A DNA stretch of 64,000 nucleotides from Bosea sp. AS-1. GTDB taxonomy: Bacteria > Pseudomonadota > Alphaproteobacteria > Rhizobiales > Beijerinckiaceae. Positions within the stretch are counted from its first letter, which is position 1, and each line of letters opens with the position of its first letter. Positions 47,762 through 55,916 of the stretch are shown here, piece by piece. The notes below the pieces were generated by a model. It was not told the DNA's origin and did no database searches. It was given only the letters and a program-made list of their open reading frames with translations. A program made the translations under genes and the position numbers. The stretch covers positions 3,320,501-3,384,500 of the forward strand of contig NZ_CP022372.1 of the NCBI RefSeq assembly GCF_002220095.1, read 5' to 3'.

Positions 47762-48577
47762 TTGAGCGCGGGTCCGCTGCGGCTCGGACGCTACGCGCTC
47801 AACGGAGCGGCCGCGCTTTCGCTCGGCTTCATCCTGCTGCCGCTGATCTTCGTCACCTGGCTCGCCTTCTTCCGCCAGGAGATCCCGTCCTTTCCGCCCG
47901 AAGGCTATTCGCTGCAGTGGTTCACGGCTGCCGCGAACAACAAATCCTTCATCGACGGCTTCATCCTCAGCCTGGAGGTCGGGGTCGCGGCGACGCTGAT
48001 CGGCCTCGTCCTCGGCGTACCCGCGAGTCTCGCCCTGGTGCGCCACCGCATCCCGCTGGGATCCGGCATCAGCACCTTCCTGCTGCTGCCGCTGGTGATG
48101 CCCGGCATCGTGCTCGGCACCGCAACCTATGTCTTCCAGATCGAGGTCGAGGTTGCGACGGAGATCCCGGTCATGGGCTCGCTGATCGGATTGATCGCCG
48201 CCCACAGCCTCGTCGTGATTCCCTGGGTCGTGCGGCTGGTGACGGCGAGCCTGGCCGGCTTCGACCGCTCCATCGAGGAGGCGGCCCAGAATCTGGGTGC
48301 CGGTCCCTTCACGACCTTCTGGCGCGTGACACTGCCAAGCATCCGCCCCGGCATCGTCGCGGCGGCGCTGTTCGGCTTCGTGACCTCGTTCGGCAATCTC
48401 GAGATGAGCCTCTTCCTGGTCGGACCCGGTCGCACGACCCTGCCGATCGCCATCCTCCAATATCTCGAATGGAAGATCGACCCGACCGTGGCGGCGGCCT
48501 CGCTCATCCAGATCGTCCTGATCGGGGCCGCGATGATCGTGACCGACCGCTATGTCAAACTGAGCCGGGTGGTGTGA
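47762..48577 (+). CDS. Polyamine-type ABC transporter permease (PotC-like)
   Basis: A 271-aa inner-membrane permease with about six helices and the EAA loop EEAAQNLGAGPFTTFWRVTLP near residue 175. It is most like PotC/YdcV components of spermidine/putrescine importers. A TTG at 47762, preceded by CGGGAG, is the likely start; an open frame extends back to 47660. Here the PotC-like gene precedes the ATPase, and PotB is at the end of the operon. Confidence 0.87.
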   Translation: MSAGPLRLGRYALNGAAALSLGFILLPLIFVTWLAFFRQEIPSFPPEGYSLQWFTAAANNKSFIDGFILSLEVGVAATLIGLVLGVPASLALVRHRIPLGSGISTFLLLPLVMPGIVLGTATYVFQIEVEVATEIPVMGSLIGLIAAHSLVVIPWVVRLVTASLAGFDRSIEEAAQNLGAGPFTTFWRVTLPSIRPGIVAAALFGFVTSFGNLEMSLFLVGPGRTTLPIAILQYLEWKIDPTVAAASLIQIVLIGAAMIVTDRYVKLSRVV

Positions 48578-48580
48578 ACG

Positions 48581-48616
48581 GATGGCAAGATTCTAACGAT
48601 GGCAAGATTCTAAGCG
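48581..48616 (+). repeat. Tandem 17-bp repeat that encodes two MARF-stop mini-ORFs before the ATPase start
   Basis: GATGGCAAGATTCTAA occurs at 48581 and 48598 and is followed by GATGGCACG at 48616, which contains the true ATG. Each full copy reads ATG-GCA-AGA-TTC-TAA. The third copy opens the ATPase gene as ATG-GCA-CGT. No ribosome binding site is visible for the ATPase, so translation could depend on these mini-ORFs. Confidence 0.8.
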
Positions 48617-49675
48617 ATGGCACGTCTCTCGATCTCGCATCTGAAGAAGGTCTATGGCGACTTCACCGCCGTCGACGACGTCGATATCGCGGTTGCAGAC
48701 GGCGAGTTCCTGGTGCTGCTCGGTCCCTCGGGCTGCGGCAAGACGACGACGCTGCGCATGATCGCCGGCTTCATCGCACCGACCTCCGGCCGCATTACCA
48801 TCGGCGAGCGCGACGTCACCGACCTGCCGCCCTGGAAGCGGCATTGCGGCCTCGTCTTCCAGAGCTATGCCCTGTTCCCGCATATGACCGTGGCACAGAA
48901 CGTCGCTTTTGGCCTGGAGATGCACAAGGTCCCGCAAGCCGAACGCGGCCCGCGCGTGGCCGAGGCGCTGCGGCTCGTCCGGCTCGACGGTTTCGACACG
49001 CGCTATCCGCGCCAGCTCTCCGGCGGCCAGCAGCAGCGCGTCGCACTCGCCCGTGCCCTGGCGATGGAGCCGCAGGTGCTCCTCCTCGACGAGCCGCTCT
49101 CCAATCTCGACGCCAAGCTCAGGCTGGAGGTGCGCGTCGAGATCCGCGAATTGCAGCGCAAGCTCGGCCTCACCACGATCATGGTGACGCACGACCAGGA
49201 GGAGGCGCTGACCATGGCGGACCGCCTCGTCGTGATGGAGAAAGGCAAGGTGCGCCAGGTCGGCAGCCAGCGCGAGCTCTATGAAAAGCCGGCCGACCGC
49301 TTCGTCGCCGGTTTCATCGGGCGCAGCGCCTTCGTCGACGGCGAAGTCACCGCACCCGGCCGCTTCAGGACCATGGGTGGGCTCGATATCGCCTGTGCTG
49401 CCGCCTCCGAGCCCGGCCCCGCGACGCTGGCTCTGCGGCCCGAGCGGATCGCGGTCGGTGGCGAGGCCGACGGCCTGCCGAACCGCTTCGCGGCGAAGGT
49501 CGAGCACGCCTCCTATCTCGGCGCCTCGCTCGACATCCAGGTCGCCCTCGACGAGCATGGCCGCATGCTGCTGCAGATCCCGAACCGGGCGGGGCTCGCC
49601 GAGCCGCAGCCGGGCGAGGCCATCACGATAGGCTGGGCCGAAGACGCCGGGCTCGTCTATCCGCGCGGGGCGTGA
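48617..49675 (+). CDS. Polyamine-type ABC transporter ATP-binding protein (PotA-like)
   Basis: A 352-aa ATPase with Walker A GPSGCGKTTTLR near residue 38, signature LSGGQQQRVALARAL and Walker B VLLLDEPLSNLDAKL, followed by the TOBE domain (LRPERIAVGG and VEHASYLGASLDIQ). This is the PotA/FbpC layout. No ribosome binding site precedes it; instead a tandem repeat of its own start region does. Confidence 0.94.
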   Translation: MARLSISHLKKVYGDFTAVDDVDIAVADGEFLVLLGPSGCGKTTTLRMIAGFIAPTSGRITIGERDVTDLPPWKRHCGLVFQSYALFPHMTVAQNVAFGLEMHKVPQAERGPRVAEALRLVRLDGFDTRYPRQLSGGQQQRVALARALAMEPQVLLLDEPLSNLDAKLRLEVRVEIRELQRKLGLTTIMVTHDQEEALTMADRLVVMEKGKVRQVGSQRELYEKPADRFVAGFIGRSAFVDGEVTAPGRFRTMGGLDIACAAASEPGPATLALRPERIAVGGEADGLPNRFAAKVEHASYLGASLDIQVALDEHGRMLLQIPNRAGLAEPQPGEAITIGWAEDAGLVYPRGA

Positions 49676-49711
49676 GCCCCGTTCGGCGTCCAGACAAAAG
49701 GGGATAAGATC

Positions 49712-50758
49712 ATGACCGCATTCGACAGGCGCGACCTTCTGAAAGGAGCCGGTGCCGCCGCGCTCGCTGCGGCGGCCGGCACGCCAGCCTTCGCCCAATC
49801 CGGCGGCCGCGTCGTGGTCGGCACCTGGGGTGGCGACTATGCCCGGCTGCTGACCAAGAACATCGAGGACCCGATCCTCAAGCCCAAGGGCATCGAGGTA
49901 GTGCAGGACCAGGCCGGCGACGCGCCGCGCCGGGCCAAGATGGTCGCCGAGAAGCGCCTGCCGCGCGGCACTGTCGACATCCAGGGCTTCTCCGCCGCCA
50001 ACATGTTCGAGATGAACGAGGCCGGCGTGCTCGAGCCGATCGACTACGCCAAACTGCCCAACGCCAAGAACCTGCTGCCGACGATGAAATATCCCTACGG
50101 CATGGGGCACATCTATTCGGGCAATGTCGTCATCTACAATCCCAAGCTGATCTCGCCTGCCCCGAAAGGCTTCAAGGACTGGCTCGATCCGAAATGGGGC
50201 TCCAAGATCGGCTTCATCGACATCCAGTATCAGTCGATCTTCATCGCCGCCTCAATGGCTGCGACGGACGGCAAGGACATGAACGACCTCGACAAGGCGA
50301 AGGAGGTGCTGCTGGCGGTGAAGAAGGCGGGCGGGCGCGTCTATCCGACCAACGAGGCTTTCGCCGCCGCCATGAAGAACGAGGAGATCGGCATCAGCGC
50401 GATCTGGAAGGCCCGCGTCGTCCAGTGGCAGAACGCCGGCATCCCCTGCGAGGCCGTCTCCCCGATCGAGGGCATCCCGACCTATGTCTCGGGCTTCGTC
50501 ATCGCCAAGAACGCGCCGAACAAGGCCAATGCCTATGCCTATATGGATGCGATGCTCGCCAAGGCTCCGCAGGAGGCCTTCGCCGTCGACATGGGCTACA
50601 ACGGCACGGTCTCGGGCCTCGACATCGATCCGGCGCTGCAAAAGCGCATCGGCTTCACGCCGGAGGAAGAGAAGACCCTGAAGGACCTCGACTACGCCTT
50701 CCTCGCCAAGAACGACGCGGCGATGAAGGAGTGGTGGGACAAGGTCTTCAAGGGCTGA
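49712..50758 (+). CDS. Polyamine-type ABC transporter substrate-binding protein (PotD-like)
   Basis: A 348-aa periplasmic receptor of the PotD/SBP_bac_8 fold. It has a Tat-like signal (FDRRDLLKGAGAAALAAAAG, near residues 4-23) and the mature start VVVGTWGGDYARLL, which fits the polyamine/iron-type group. A good AAGGGG ribosome binding site precedes the ATG. It serves the surrounding permeases. The ligand is unknown. Confidence 0.92.
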   Translation: MTAFDRRDLLKGAGAAALAAAAGTPAFAQSGGRVVVGTWGGDYARLLTKNIEDPILKPKGIEVVQDQAGDAPRRAKMVAEKRLPRGTVDIQGFSAANMFEMNEAGVLEPIDYAKLPNAKNLLPTMKYPYGMGHIYSGNVVIYNPKLISPAPKGFKDWLDPKWGSKIGFIDIQYQSIFIAASMAATDGKDMNDLDKAKEVLLAVKKAGGRVYPTNEAFAAAMKNEEIGISAIWKARVVQWQNAGIPCEAVSPIEGIPTYVSGFVIAKNAPNKANAYAYMDAMLAKAPQEAFAVDMGYNGTVSGLDIDPALQKRIGFTPEEEKTLKDLDYAFLAKNDAAMKEWWDKVFKG

Positions 50759-50923
50759 CATGGCTCGCCCGTTCGACCATCGCCGCCGCCTGACGCGGCT
50801 TTCCGCGCTTCCGGTACGCATGGGTGGATGCCCGTTGCACACCGGTTCACGAGAGCCGCGCCATCAGGCACGCGCCGGCGAACGGTCCTACGATGCCAGG
50901 GGTGTATCCCCGGGGCGTGGCTC

Positions 50924-51814
50924 ATGAGCGCGGCCGCTCCCGAAGCCGTGGCCGGCGCGCGGACCAACCTCGCCGGCCTGCTGGTCGTTCCGGCGACGCT
51001 CTTCGTTGCCGTGATGCTGCTCGGCCCGCTCGCGATCCTGTTCCGCTACTCGCTCAACAAGTTCGTTCCCGGCCAGTTCATGGTCGATGCGCTGGTCGTC
51101 GAGAACTATGTCAAGTTCTTCACCGACGCCTATTACCTCAACGTGCTCGCCCGTACCGTTCGCGTGGCGGTGATCTGCACTCTGGCCTGCCTCGTCATGG
51201 GTTTCCCGCTCGCCTATGTGCTGGCGCGGACGCAGAGCCGCTTCAAGAACCTGCTGGTCATCGCTGTGGTGCTGCCGCTCTTCGTCGGCAACGCCGTGCG
51301 CGCCGCCGGCTGGATGACCCTCTTCGGCAGCAAGGGAGCGTTCAACGCCTCGCTGATGGGGCTCGGGTTGATCGATCAGCCGCTGGAGATCATGTACACC
51401 GAGAATGCCGTGCTGATCGGCATCTGCGCCGTCAACCTGCCCTTCATGGTGCTGACGCTGCAGAGCGTGATCGAGGGCATTCCGCGCAATGTCGAGGAGG
51501 CTGCCTTCAGCCTCGGCGCCAACCCTGCGGCGATGTTCCGCCGGGTGCTCTGGCCGCTGGCATTGCCCGGCACCCTCGCCGGCACGATCCTGACCTTCAT
51601 CCTGGCGATGAACGCCTACGCCACTCCGGTGCTGCTCGGCGGCCCGAAATTCCAGATGATGGGACCGCTCGTCTACGGACAGTTCGCCCAGCAGAACAAC
51701 TGGCCGTTCGGCGGCGCCATTTCGTTCATCCTGATGATTTCCACCCTCCTGCTGACGATGGGAGCGCATCTCATCGTCCAGAGGCGCTACAGATCGAACG
51801 AGCCGGCTGGCTGA
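50924..51814 (+). CDS. Polyamine-type ABC transporter permease (PotB-like)
   Basis: A 296-aa permease with about six helices and the EAA loop EEAAFSLGANPAAMFRRVLWP near residue 195. It pairs with the PotC-like protein from the start of the operon. The ATG at 50924 gives a normal N-terminus; an upstream frame begins at 50828. It closes the island. The next gene is on the other strand. Confidence 0.9.
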   Translation: MSAAAPEAVAGARTNLAGLLVVPATLFVAVMLLGPLAILFRYSLNKFVPGQFMVDALVVENYVKFFTDAYYLNVLARTVRVAVICTLACLVMGFPLAYVLARTQSRFKNLLVIAVVLPLFVGNAVRAAGWMTLFGSKGAFNASLMGLGLIDQPLEIMYTENAVLIGICAVNLPFMVLTLQSVIEGIPRNVEEAAFSLGANPAAMFRRVLWPLALPGTLAGTILTFILAMNAYATPVLLGGPKFQMMGPLVYGQFAQQNNWPFGGAISFILMISTLLLTMGAHLIVQRRYRSNEPAG

Positions 51815-51873
51815 CCGCTTCGTTTCAGCGCGTCAACATCGGGGGCCGGGTAGGTCGCGGAAAGCGGGCGGCC

Positions 51874-53079
51874 CTATTTTGCGACGAGAGGGCACTTGCT
51901 CTCCGACAGCGGCCAGACCGTCTCTTCCGGCGCGATCTTGCGCACGATTTCGAAATAGTCCCATGGGGCCTTTGAATCCGCCGGCTTCTTCACGCGTGCC
52001 AGGTACATCTCCCGCAAGACCCGGCCGTCGGCGCGAATCTTCGCATTCTGCGTGAAGGCGTCGTTGATCGGCATGGCCCTCATCGCGGCGGCCACCTTGT
52101 CGGGATCGTCCGTACCGGCCTCCTTGATCGCCTTGAGATAGTGCAGCACCGAGCCATAAACGCCGGCGTGCAGCATCGAGGGCATCATCCCCGTCCGCTC
52201 CATGAACTGCTTCGACCAGACCCGGGACGCGTCGTCGATGTCCCAGTAGGAGGCCGTCGTCAGATAAGTGCCCTGCGTCGCCTTGAGCCCGAGGCTGTGG
52301 ACGTCCTGCAGGAAGAAGATGAGCGCCGCCAGGCTCTGCCCCTGTTCGGTGATGCCGAATTCGCCGGCCTGCTTGATGGCGTTGACCGTATCGTTGCCGG
52401 CATTGGCGATTCCGATCACCTTGGCGCCGGAGGCCTGCGCCCGCAGGAGAAAGGAAGAGAAGTCGGCATTGTTCAGCGGGTGACGGACCGCACCGACGAC
52501 CTTGCCGCCATTGGCCTCGACGACATCGGTCGCGTCCTTCTGCAACTGGTGGCCAAAGGCATAATCAGAGGCGAGCATGAACCAGCTGGTTCCGCCCGCC
52601 TTCACGACGGCCGAGGCCGTGCCACGCGCGACCCCGTAGGTGTCGTAGGTCCAGTGGAACCCATAGGGCGAGCACTGCTCGTTGGTGAGTGCGGTCGTGC
52701 CGGCGCCGGAATACATGACGAGGTGCTTCTTCTCGCGCGTCAGGGACTGGATCGCGAGCGCAACGGCCGAATTCGGCACGTCGACGATCGCATCGACCTT
52801 GTCGACGTCGAACCATTGGCGGGCGATGGTCAGGCCGACATCCGCCTTGTGCTGATGGTCGGCAGCGAGAATCTGGATCGGCTTGCCGAGAACGGTGCTG
52901 CCGAACTCCTTCACCGCCATCTCGGCGGCAACGACCGAACCCTTGCCGGTAATGTCGGCGGTGACGCCGGCCATGTCGGTCAGGACGCCGATCTTGACAA
53001 CATCATCGCTCACCTGCGCGCGAGCGGCGCCGGCATAGGCAATCATGGCCGTCACGCCGGCCAGCAGCAGCTTCTTCAT
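51874..53079 (-). CDS. ABC transporter substrate-binding protein, Leu/Ile/Val type, orphan
   Basis: A 401-aa periplasmic receptor with a Sec signal (MKKLLLAGVTAMIAYAGAARAQ). The mature part begins VVKIGVLTDMAGVTADITGKG, typical of the LivK-like family that often binds aromatic or carboxylic acids. No permease or ATPase genes accompany it; the only neighbour on this strand is an alpha/beta hydrolase. It may use a transporter encoded elsewhere, or deliver ligand to a sensor. Confidence 0.9.
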   Translation of the reverse strand: MKKLLLAGVTAMIAYAGAARAQVSDDVVKIGVLTDMAGVTADITGKGSVVAAEMAVKEFGSTVLGKPIQILAADHQHKADVGLTIARQWFDVDKVDAIVDVPNSAVALAIQSLTREKKHLVMYSGAGTTALTNEQCSPYGFHWTYDTYGVARGTASAVVKAGGTSWFMLASDYAFGHQLQKDATDVVEANGGKVVGAVRHPLNNADFSSFLLRAQASGAKVIGIANAGNDTVNAIKQAGEFGITEQGQSLAALIFFLQDVHSLGLKATQGTYLTTASYWDIDDASRVWSKQFMERTGMMPSMLHAGVYGSVLHYLKAIKEAGTDDPDKVAAAMRAMPINDAFTQNAKIRADGRVLREMYLARVKKPADSKAPWDYFEIVRKIAPEETVWPLSESKCPLVAK

Positions 53080-53129
53080 TTCGTCCTCCCGGATAAGGTC
53101 CGCTTGGCGCGGATCGTCAGATCATTCGC

Positions 53130-54074
53130 CTACAGGCCATGCTCATCGAGCCAGCGCAGGAGCCTGTCGGCGATGGCACCGCTGTTGTCCTCGATCATCG
53201 GCATGTGGCCGTTGCCTTCGATGCCTTCGTCCGGCAGCCACAGGAACTCTGCGCCCAGATAGTGCGCGGTCGCTTCATCCATCGCTCTGGGATGCCTGGG
53301 ATCGTGGTCCCCGGTGACGACCAGGATCGGCGTCCGCGCCAGAGAAGCGGGGTCGGCGATGCGCAGGCCCCGCCCCCCGATATTGAAGCGCTCATTGAAG
53401 AGGCGCGCGCTCTCCGGCACGATCGAGAGACGGTATTGGTCGAAGCTGTGCTGCGGGAAGCGCGGAGCGTTGGCCCAGAAGCTCCGCATGAAGGCATCGC
53501 CGACGCGGACGGGCCGATCTTCCGGCGTCATCACCGGGCAACCAAGGCTGATGTCGTTGCCGAGCCTGGCAACCGCTTCACGATCCTCGGGCAAGACAGC
53601 CAGAATGTTGGCCGGCGCGCCGGGGGCGATGCCGAGAACGGCCGCGACGGAGCGCTGTGCCCGTTCGGCGATCCACCATGCCATCGGCCCGCTGGCGGAA
53701 TGGACGAGCAGAACAGCCGGGCCGACCTGTTCGACCAGCGCGAGGATCGACTCCGCGATATCCTGCGTCGGCAGGGAAGCCAGATCCTCGCAGACGGGCG
53801 AGCGGCCATGGCCGGGCCAGTCGACCACGAAAACATCCCGGTTCGCCGCGGCGAAGTGCGGCGCCCACCCCTCGCGGCCATCCGGCGTCGCGAGATAGCA
53901 CTGCCCGGTATGGCAGCCGCCATGGACCATCACGACAGGACGATGATGGGATGCGGCCCGTGCAGGCAGGTGATCGACATAGATCGGGCGAGTAGCCGTT
54001 CCGCTGAAGAAGGCGCGTCCGAATATCCCTCGGGCCGTAACGGGACGCGCACTCGCGGGAGCTGGCCTGTTCAT
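53130..54074 (-). CDS. Alpha/beta hydrolase
   Basis: A 314-aa alpha/beta hydrolase. Visible are the oxyanion region VVMVHGGCHTGQCYLAT near residue 48, the nucleophile elbow LVHSASGPMAWW near residue 127, a strand with VVTGDHDPRHPRAMDEA near 253 and a C-terminal GNGHMPMIEDN with the catalytic His. HSASG replaces the usual GxSxG. No signal peptide is evident. Its start faces a MarR gene 94 bases away, and it lies 50 bases before the orphan binding protein on the same strand, so they form one unit. Confidence 0.85.
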   Translation of the reverse strand: MNRPAPASARPVTARGIFGRAFFSGTATRPIYVDHLPARAASHHRPVVMVHGGCHTGQCYLATPDGREGWAPHFAAANRDVFVVDWPGHGRSPVCEDLASLPTQDIAESILALVEQVGPAVLLVHSASGPMAWWIAERAQRSVAAVLGIAPGAPANILAVLPEDREAVARLGNDISLGCPVMTPEDRPVRVGDAFMRSFWANAPRFPQHSFDQYRLSIVPESARLFNERFNIGGRGLRIADPASLARTPILVVTGDHDPRHPRAMDEATAHYLGAEFLWLPDEGIEGNGHMPMIEDNSGAIADRLLRWLDEHGL

Positions 54075-54144
54075 GCGATCCTCCCGCCGGCAGGGCGTCG
54101 AGGCCGTGCCATCTTCTTGCCCGGATGCTACGACCAATGCTGCC

Positions 54145-54174
54145 ATGAGATCAACAAGAAAGTCTCATATGAGA
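54145..54174. promoter_or_regulatory. Palindromic operator overlapping the MarR start codon
   Basis: TCTCATATGAGA at 54163-54174 is a perfect 12-bp palindrome that contains the MarR ATG. A further half-site ATGAGA lies at 54145. This suggests autoregulation by MarR, and repression of the divergent hydrolase as well. Confidence 0.65.
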
Positions 54175-54693
54175 CCAAATAAGTCCGAGCTGCCCGCCCT
54201 GCCGAGCCATGCCGCCGAAGGCGATGAAAGCCTGCGCAGCATTCTGGGCGGCACGGAAATCCCAACCGCCTACAAGATCGGCTATATCCTCAACTTCTAT
54301 CGGGAGCCGTCTTTTCGACGCATCGAGGCCGAGTTGGGGCTCACGCGCCCGGAGATCGTGATCCTGCTCGCCCTGCATTTTCGCGAGGGCATTACGGCCG
54401 CCGAGTTCTGCGAATTCTCAGGACATCTCAAAGCGGGCGTTAGCCGCGCCGCCATCGCGCTTGAGAAGAAGGACCTGATCCGGCGAGTCACCGACCAGAT
54501 GGACAGCCGCCGGCAGCGCCTCTTCCTGACGGATGCCGGACGCGAGCTGTACAGCCGCTACATCCCGGGATTGAAAGCGCGGGAAGCAGCGATGCTTGCC
54601 TGCCTCTCAGGCGCGGAGCGCAAGCAGCTCGACCGCCTGCTCGACAAGCTCGCCGCGCATGTTCCCGACTGGGGCTCGGCTTCAGAGCTCTGA
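54169..54693 (+). CDS. MarR-family transcriptional regulator
   Basis: A 174-aa winged-HTH regulator. The DNA-binding part runs LTRPEIVILLALHFREGITAAEFCEF and LKAGVSRAAIALEKKDLI, followed by the wing region DQMDSRRQRLFLTDAG. The ATG at 54169 was chosen; an in-frame ATG lies at 54145. It is divergent from the alpha/beta hydrolase and orphan binding protein and probably controls them. Effector unknown. Confidence 0.88.
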   Translation: MRPNKSELPALPSHAAEGDESLRSILGGTEIPTAYKIGYILNFYREPSFRRIEAELGLTRPEIVILLALHFREGITAAEFCEFSGHLKAGVSRAAIALEKKDLIRRVTDQMDSRRQRLFLTDAGRELYSRYIPGLKAREAAMLACLSGAERKQLDRLLDKLAAHVPDWGSASEL

Positions 54694-54832
54694 GCCCCGT
54701 CGATATCGCAGTGCGGGCGTTGTCGCCCTCGCGCGGCATTGAAGCGCCACAGGCGAACCTTCGCGCTCCAGCCGGACGCTAAGGCTCGCGGCTCTGCCGC
54801 AAGACGTCGACCAAATGGGAGGCGTCAGCGAT

Positions 54833-55915
54833 CTAGGTCGACATCAGAATCGCGCGCAGCTGGAGCAGTTCCTCGCAAACCGCTTCCAGCTCCCCCACAG
54901 CGAAGCCATCGCGAAGAACCGGGATATGCGCGGTGAGCCGCTCGCCGAGAATTCCCGTGAAAGTTGCCCGGCCGTCAGACGAAACGACAAGGCCGTTCCG
55001 CGCCTCGTAGGATGCGTTCCAGGCGATCGCCTCGGCCTGATCCATCGCTCCGGGCAGGTCGAGCTCAAGAGCCCCCGATGTCGTCAAGCGAACGGGATAC
55101 CCACCAGGCAGGCCGTTCGGCCCCGGCACATGTCCGCGCCAGCCCCGGCCGGCGGCCATGGCGAGCAGCATCGGGACGCCGCTCGCCCCCGAGATCTCGA
55201 TCACCGGCTCGGGCGTGAGCTGGATATCGGCGAAACGGGCATAGACATCCGCGACCTCGGCGCCGTCGAGCCAGACACGCGGCGGCCGCCCGTCGCGCTC
55301 GTCCGGCCGGCGACGCCAGGCAGCGAGATTCTGGTAATGGGCAAGGACCTTGACCTCGCTTCGCGGCGGTGTGGCGGCCGAGCCGGCAAAGACATTGGCC
55401 AGGATCGCGACATTGCCCATGCCGCAGGCGACATCGTGGCCCATCGCCTTGATCATGCCGTTGACCACGTCGGGAAAGCCGCAATTGATCAGCGTCACCG
55501 GCTTGCCGGCGCGCGTGATCGCCGCGGCGACGCGCGAGGACAGCAGCGCCTGAAAAACCGCCGTGGCGCTCAGGCCGCCCTCAGCGACGAGCTGCGTCCA
55601 GGCGTTGCCGGTCTGTGCAATCACCTGCGAGGTCTGGATCGAGGCGGCCTGGACGACGATGCGTGGGCCGGTTGCGGCGAGCATCTCGTCCGATGCGTTC
55701 GGCGCGAGCAGGTCGACTACGTGGGTGGTGAAGCGCGCCTTCTTGCCGAACAGGGCCGCGCGGGCGTTCGCCGCGGTCCGCAGCCAGTTCAGCCGCTCGC
55801 GATTGCGTCCGGCGATGACGACCTCGACCGGTTCGTCGGCAGTGGCCGCGATGTCGAAGGCGATGCGTGCAGCGAAGCCGCCGGTTCCGGAAACCAGAAT
55901 GTCGCAAGCGGCCAT
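54833..55915 (-). CDS. Rossmann-fold NAD(P)-binding protein, saccharopine-dehydrogenase-like
   Basis: A 360-aa protein with an N-terminal Rossmann motif (ILVSGTGGFAARIAFDIA) and VEVVIAGRNRERL in the second strand. This resembles the saccharopine dehydrogenase/trans-acting enoyl reductase group, but no family-wide catalytic residue can be named. It is the last gene of the IclR-linked operon, 1 base after the ligase. It could oxidise or reduce a catabolic intermediate. Confidence 0.75.
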   Translation of the reverse strand: MAACDILVSGTGGFAARIAFDIAATADEPVEVVIAGRNRERLNWLRTAANARAALFGKKARFTTHVVDLLAPNASDEMLAATGPRIVVQAASIQTSQVIAQTGNAWTQLVAEGGLSATAVFQALLSSRVAAAITRAGKPVTLINCGFPDVVNGMIKAMGHDVACGMGNVAILANVFAGSAATPPRSEVKVLAHYQNLAAWRRRPDERDGRPPRVWLDGAEVADVYARFADIQLTPEPVIEISGASGVPMLLAMAAGRGWRGHVPGPNGLPGGYPVRLTTSGALELDLPGAMDQAEAIAWNASYEARNGLVVSSDGRATFTGILGERLTAHIPVLRDGFAVGELEAVCEELLQLRAILMST

Positions 55916-55916
55916 G

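Noticed and set aside
46313..48460. 715-codon minus-strand frame opposite the second amidohydrolase and PotC-like permease
   Set aside because: Charged low-complexity translation, no start signal, and it crosses two well-supported genes and a promoter.
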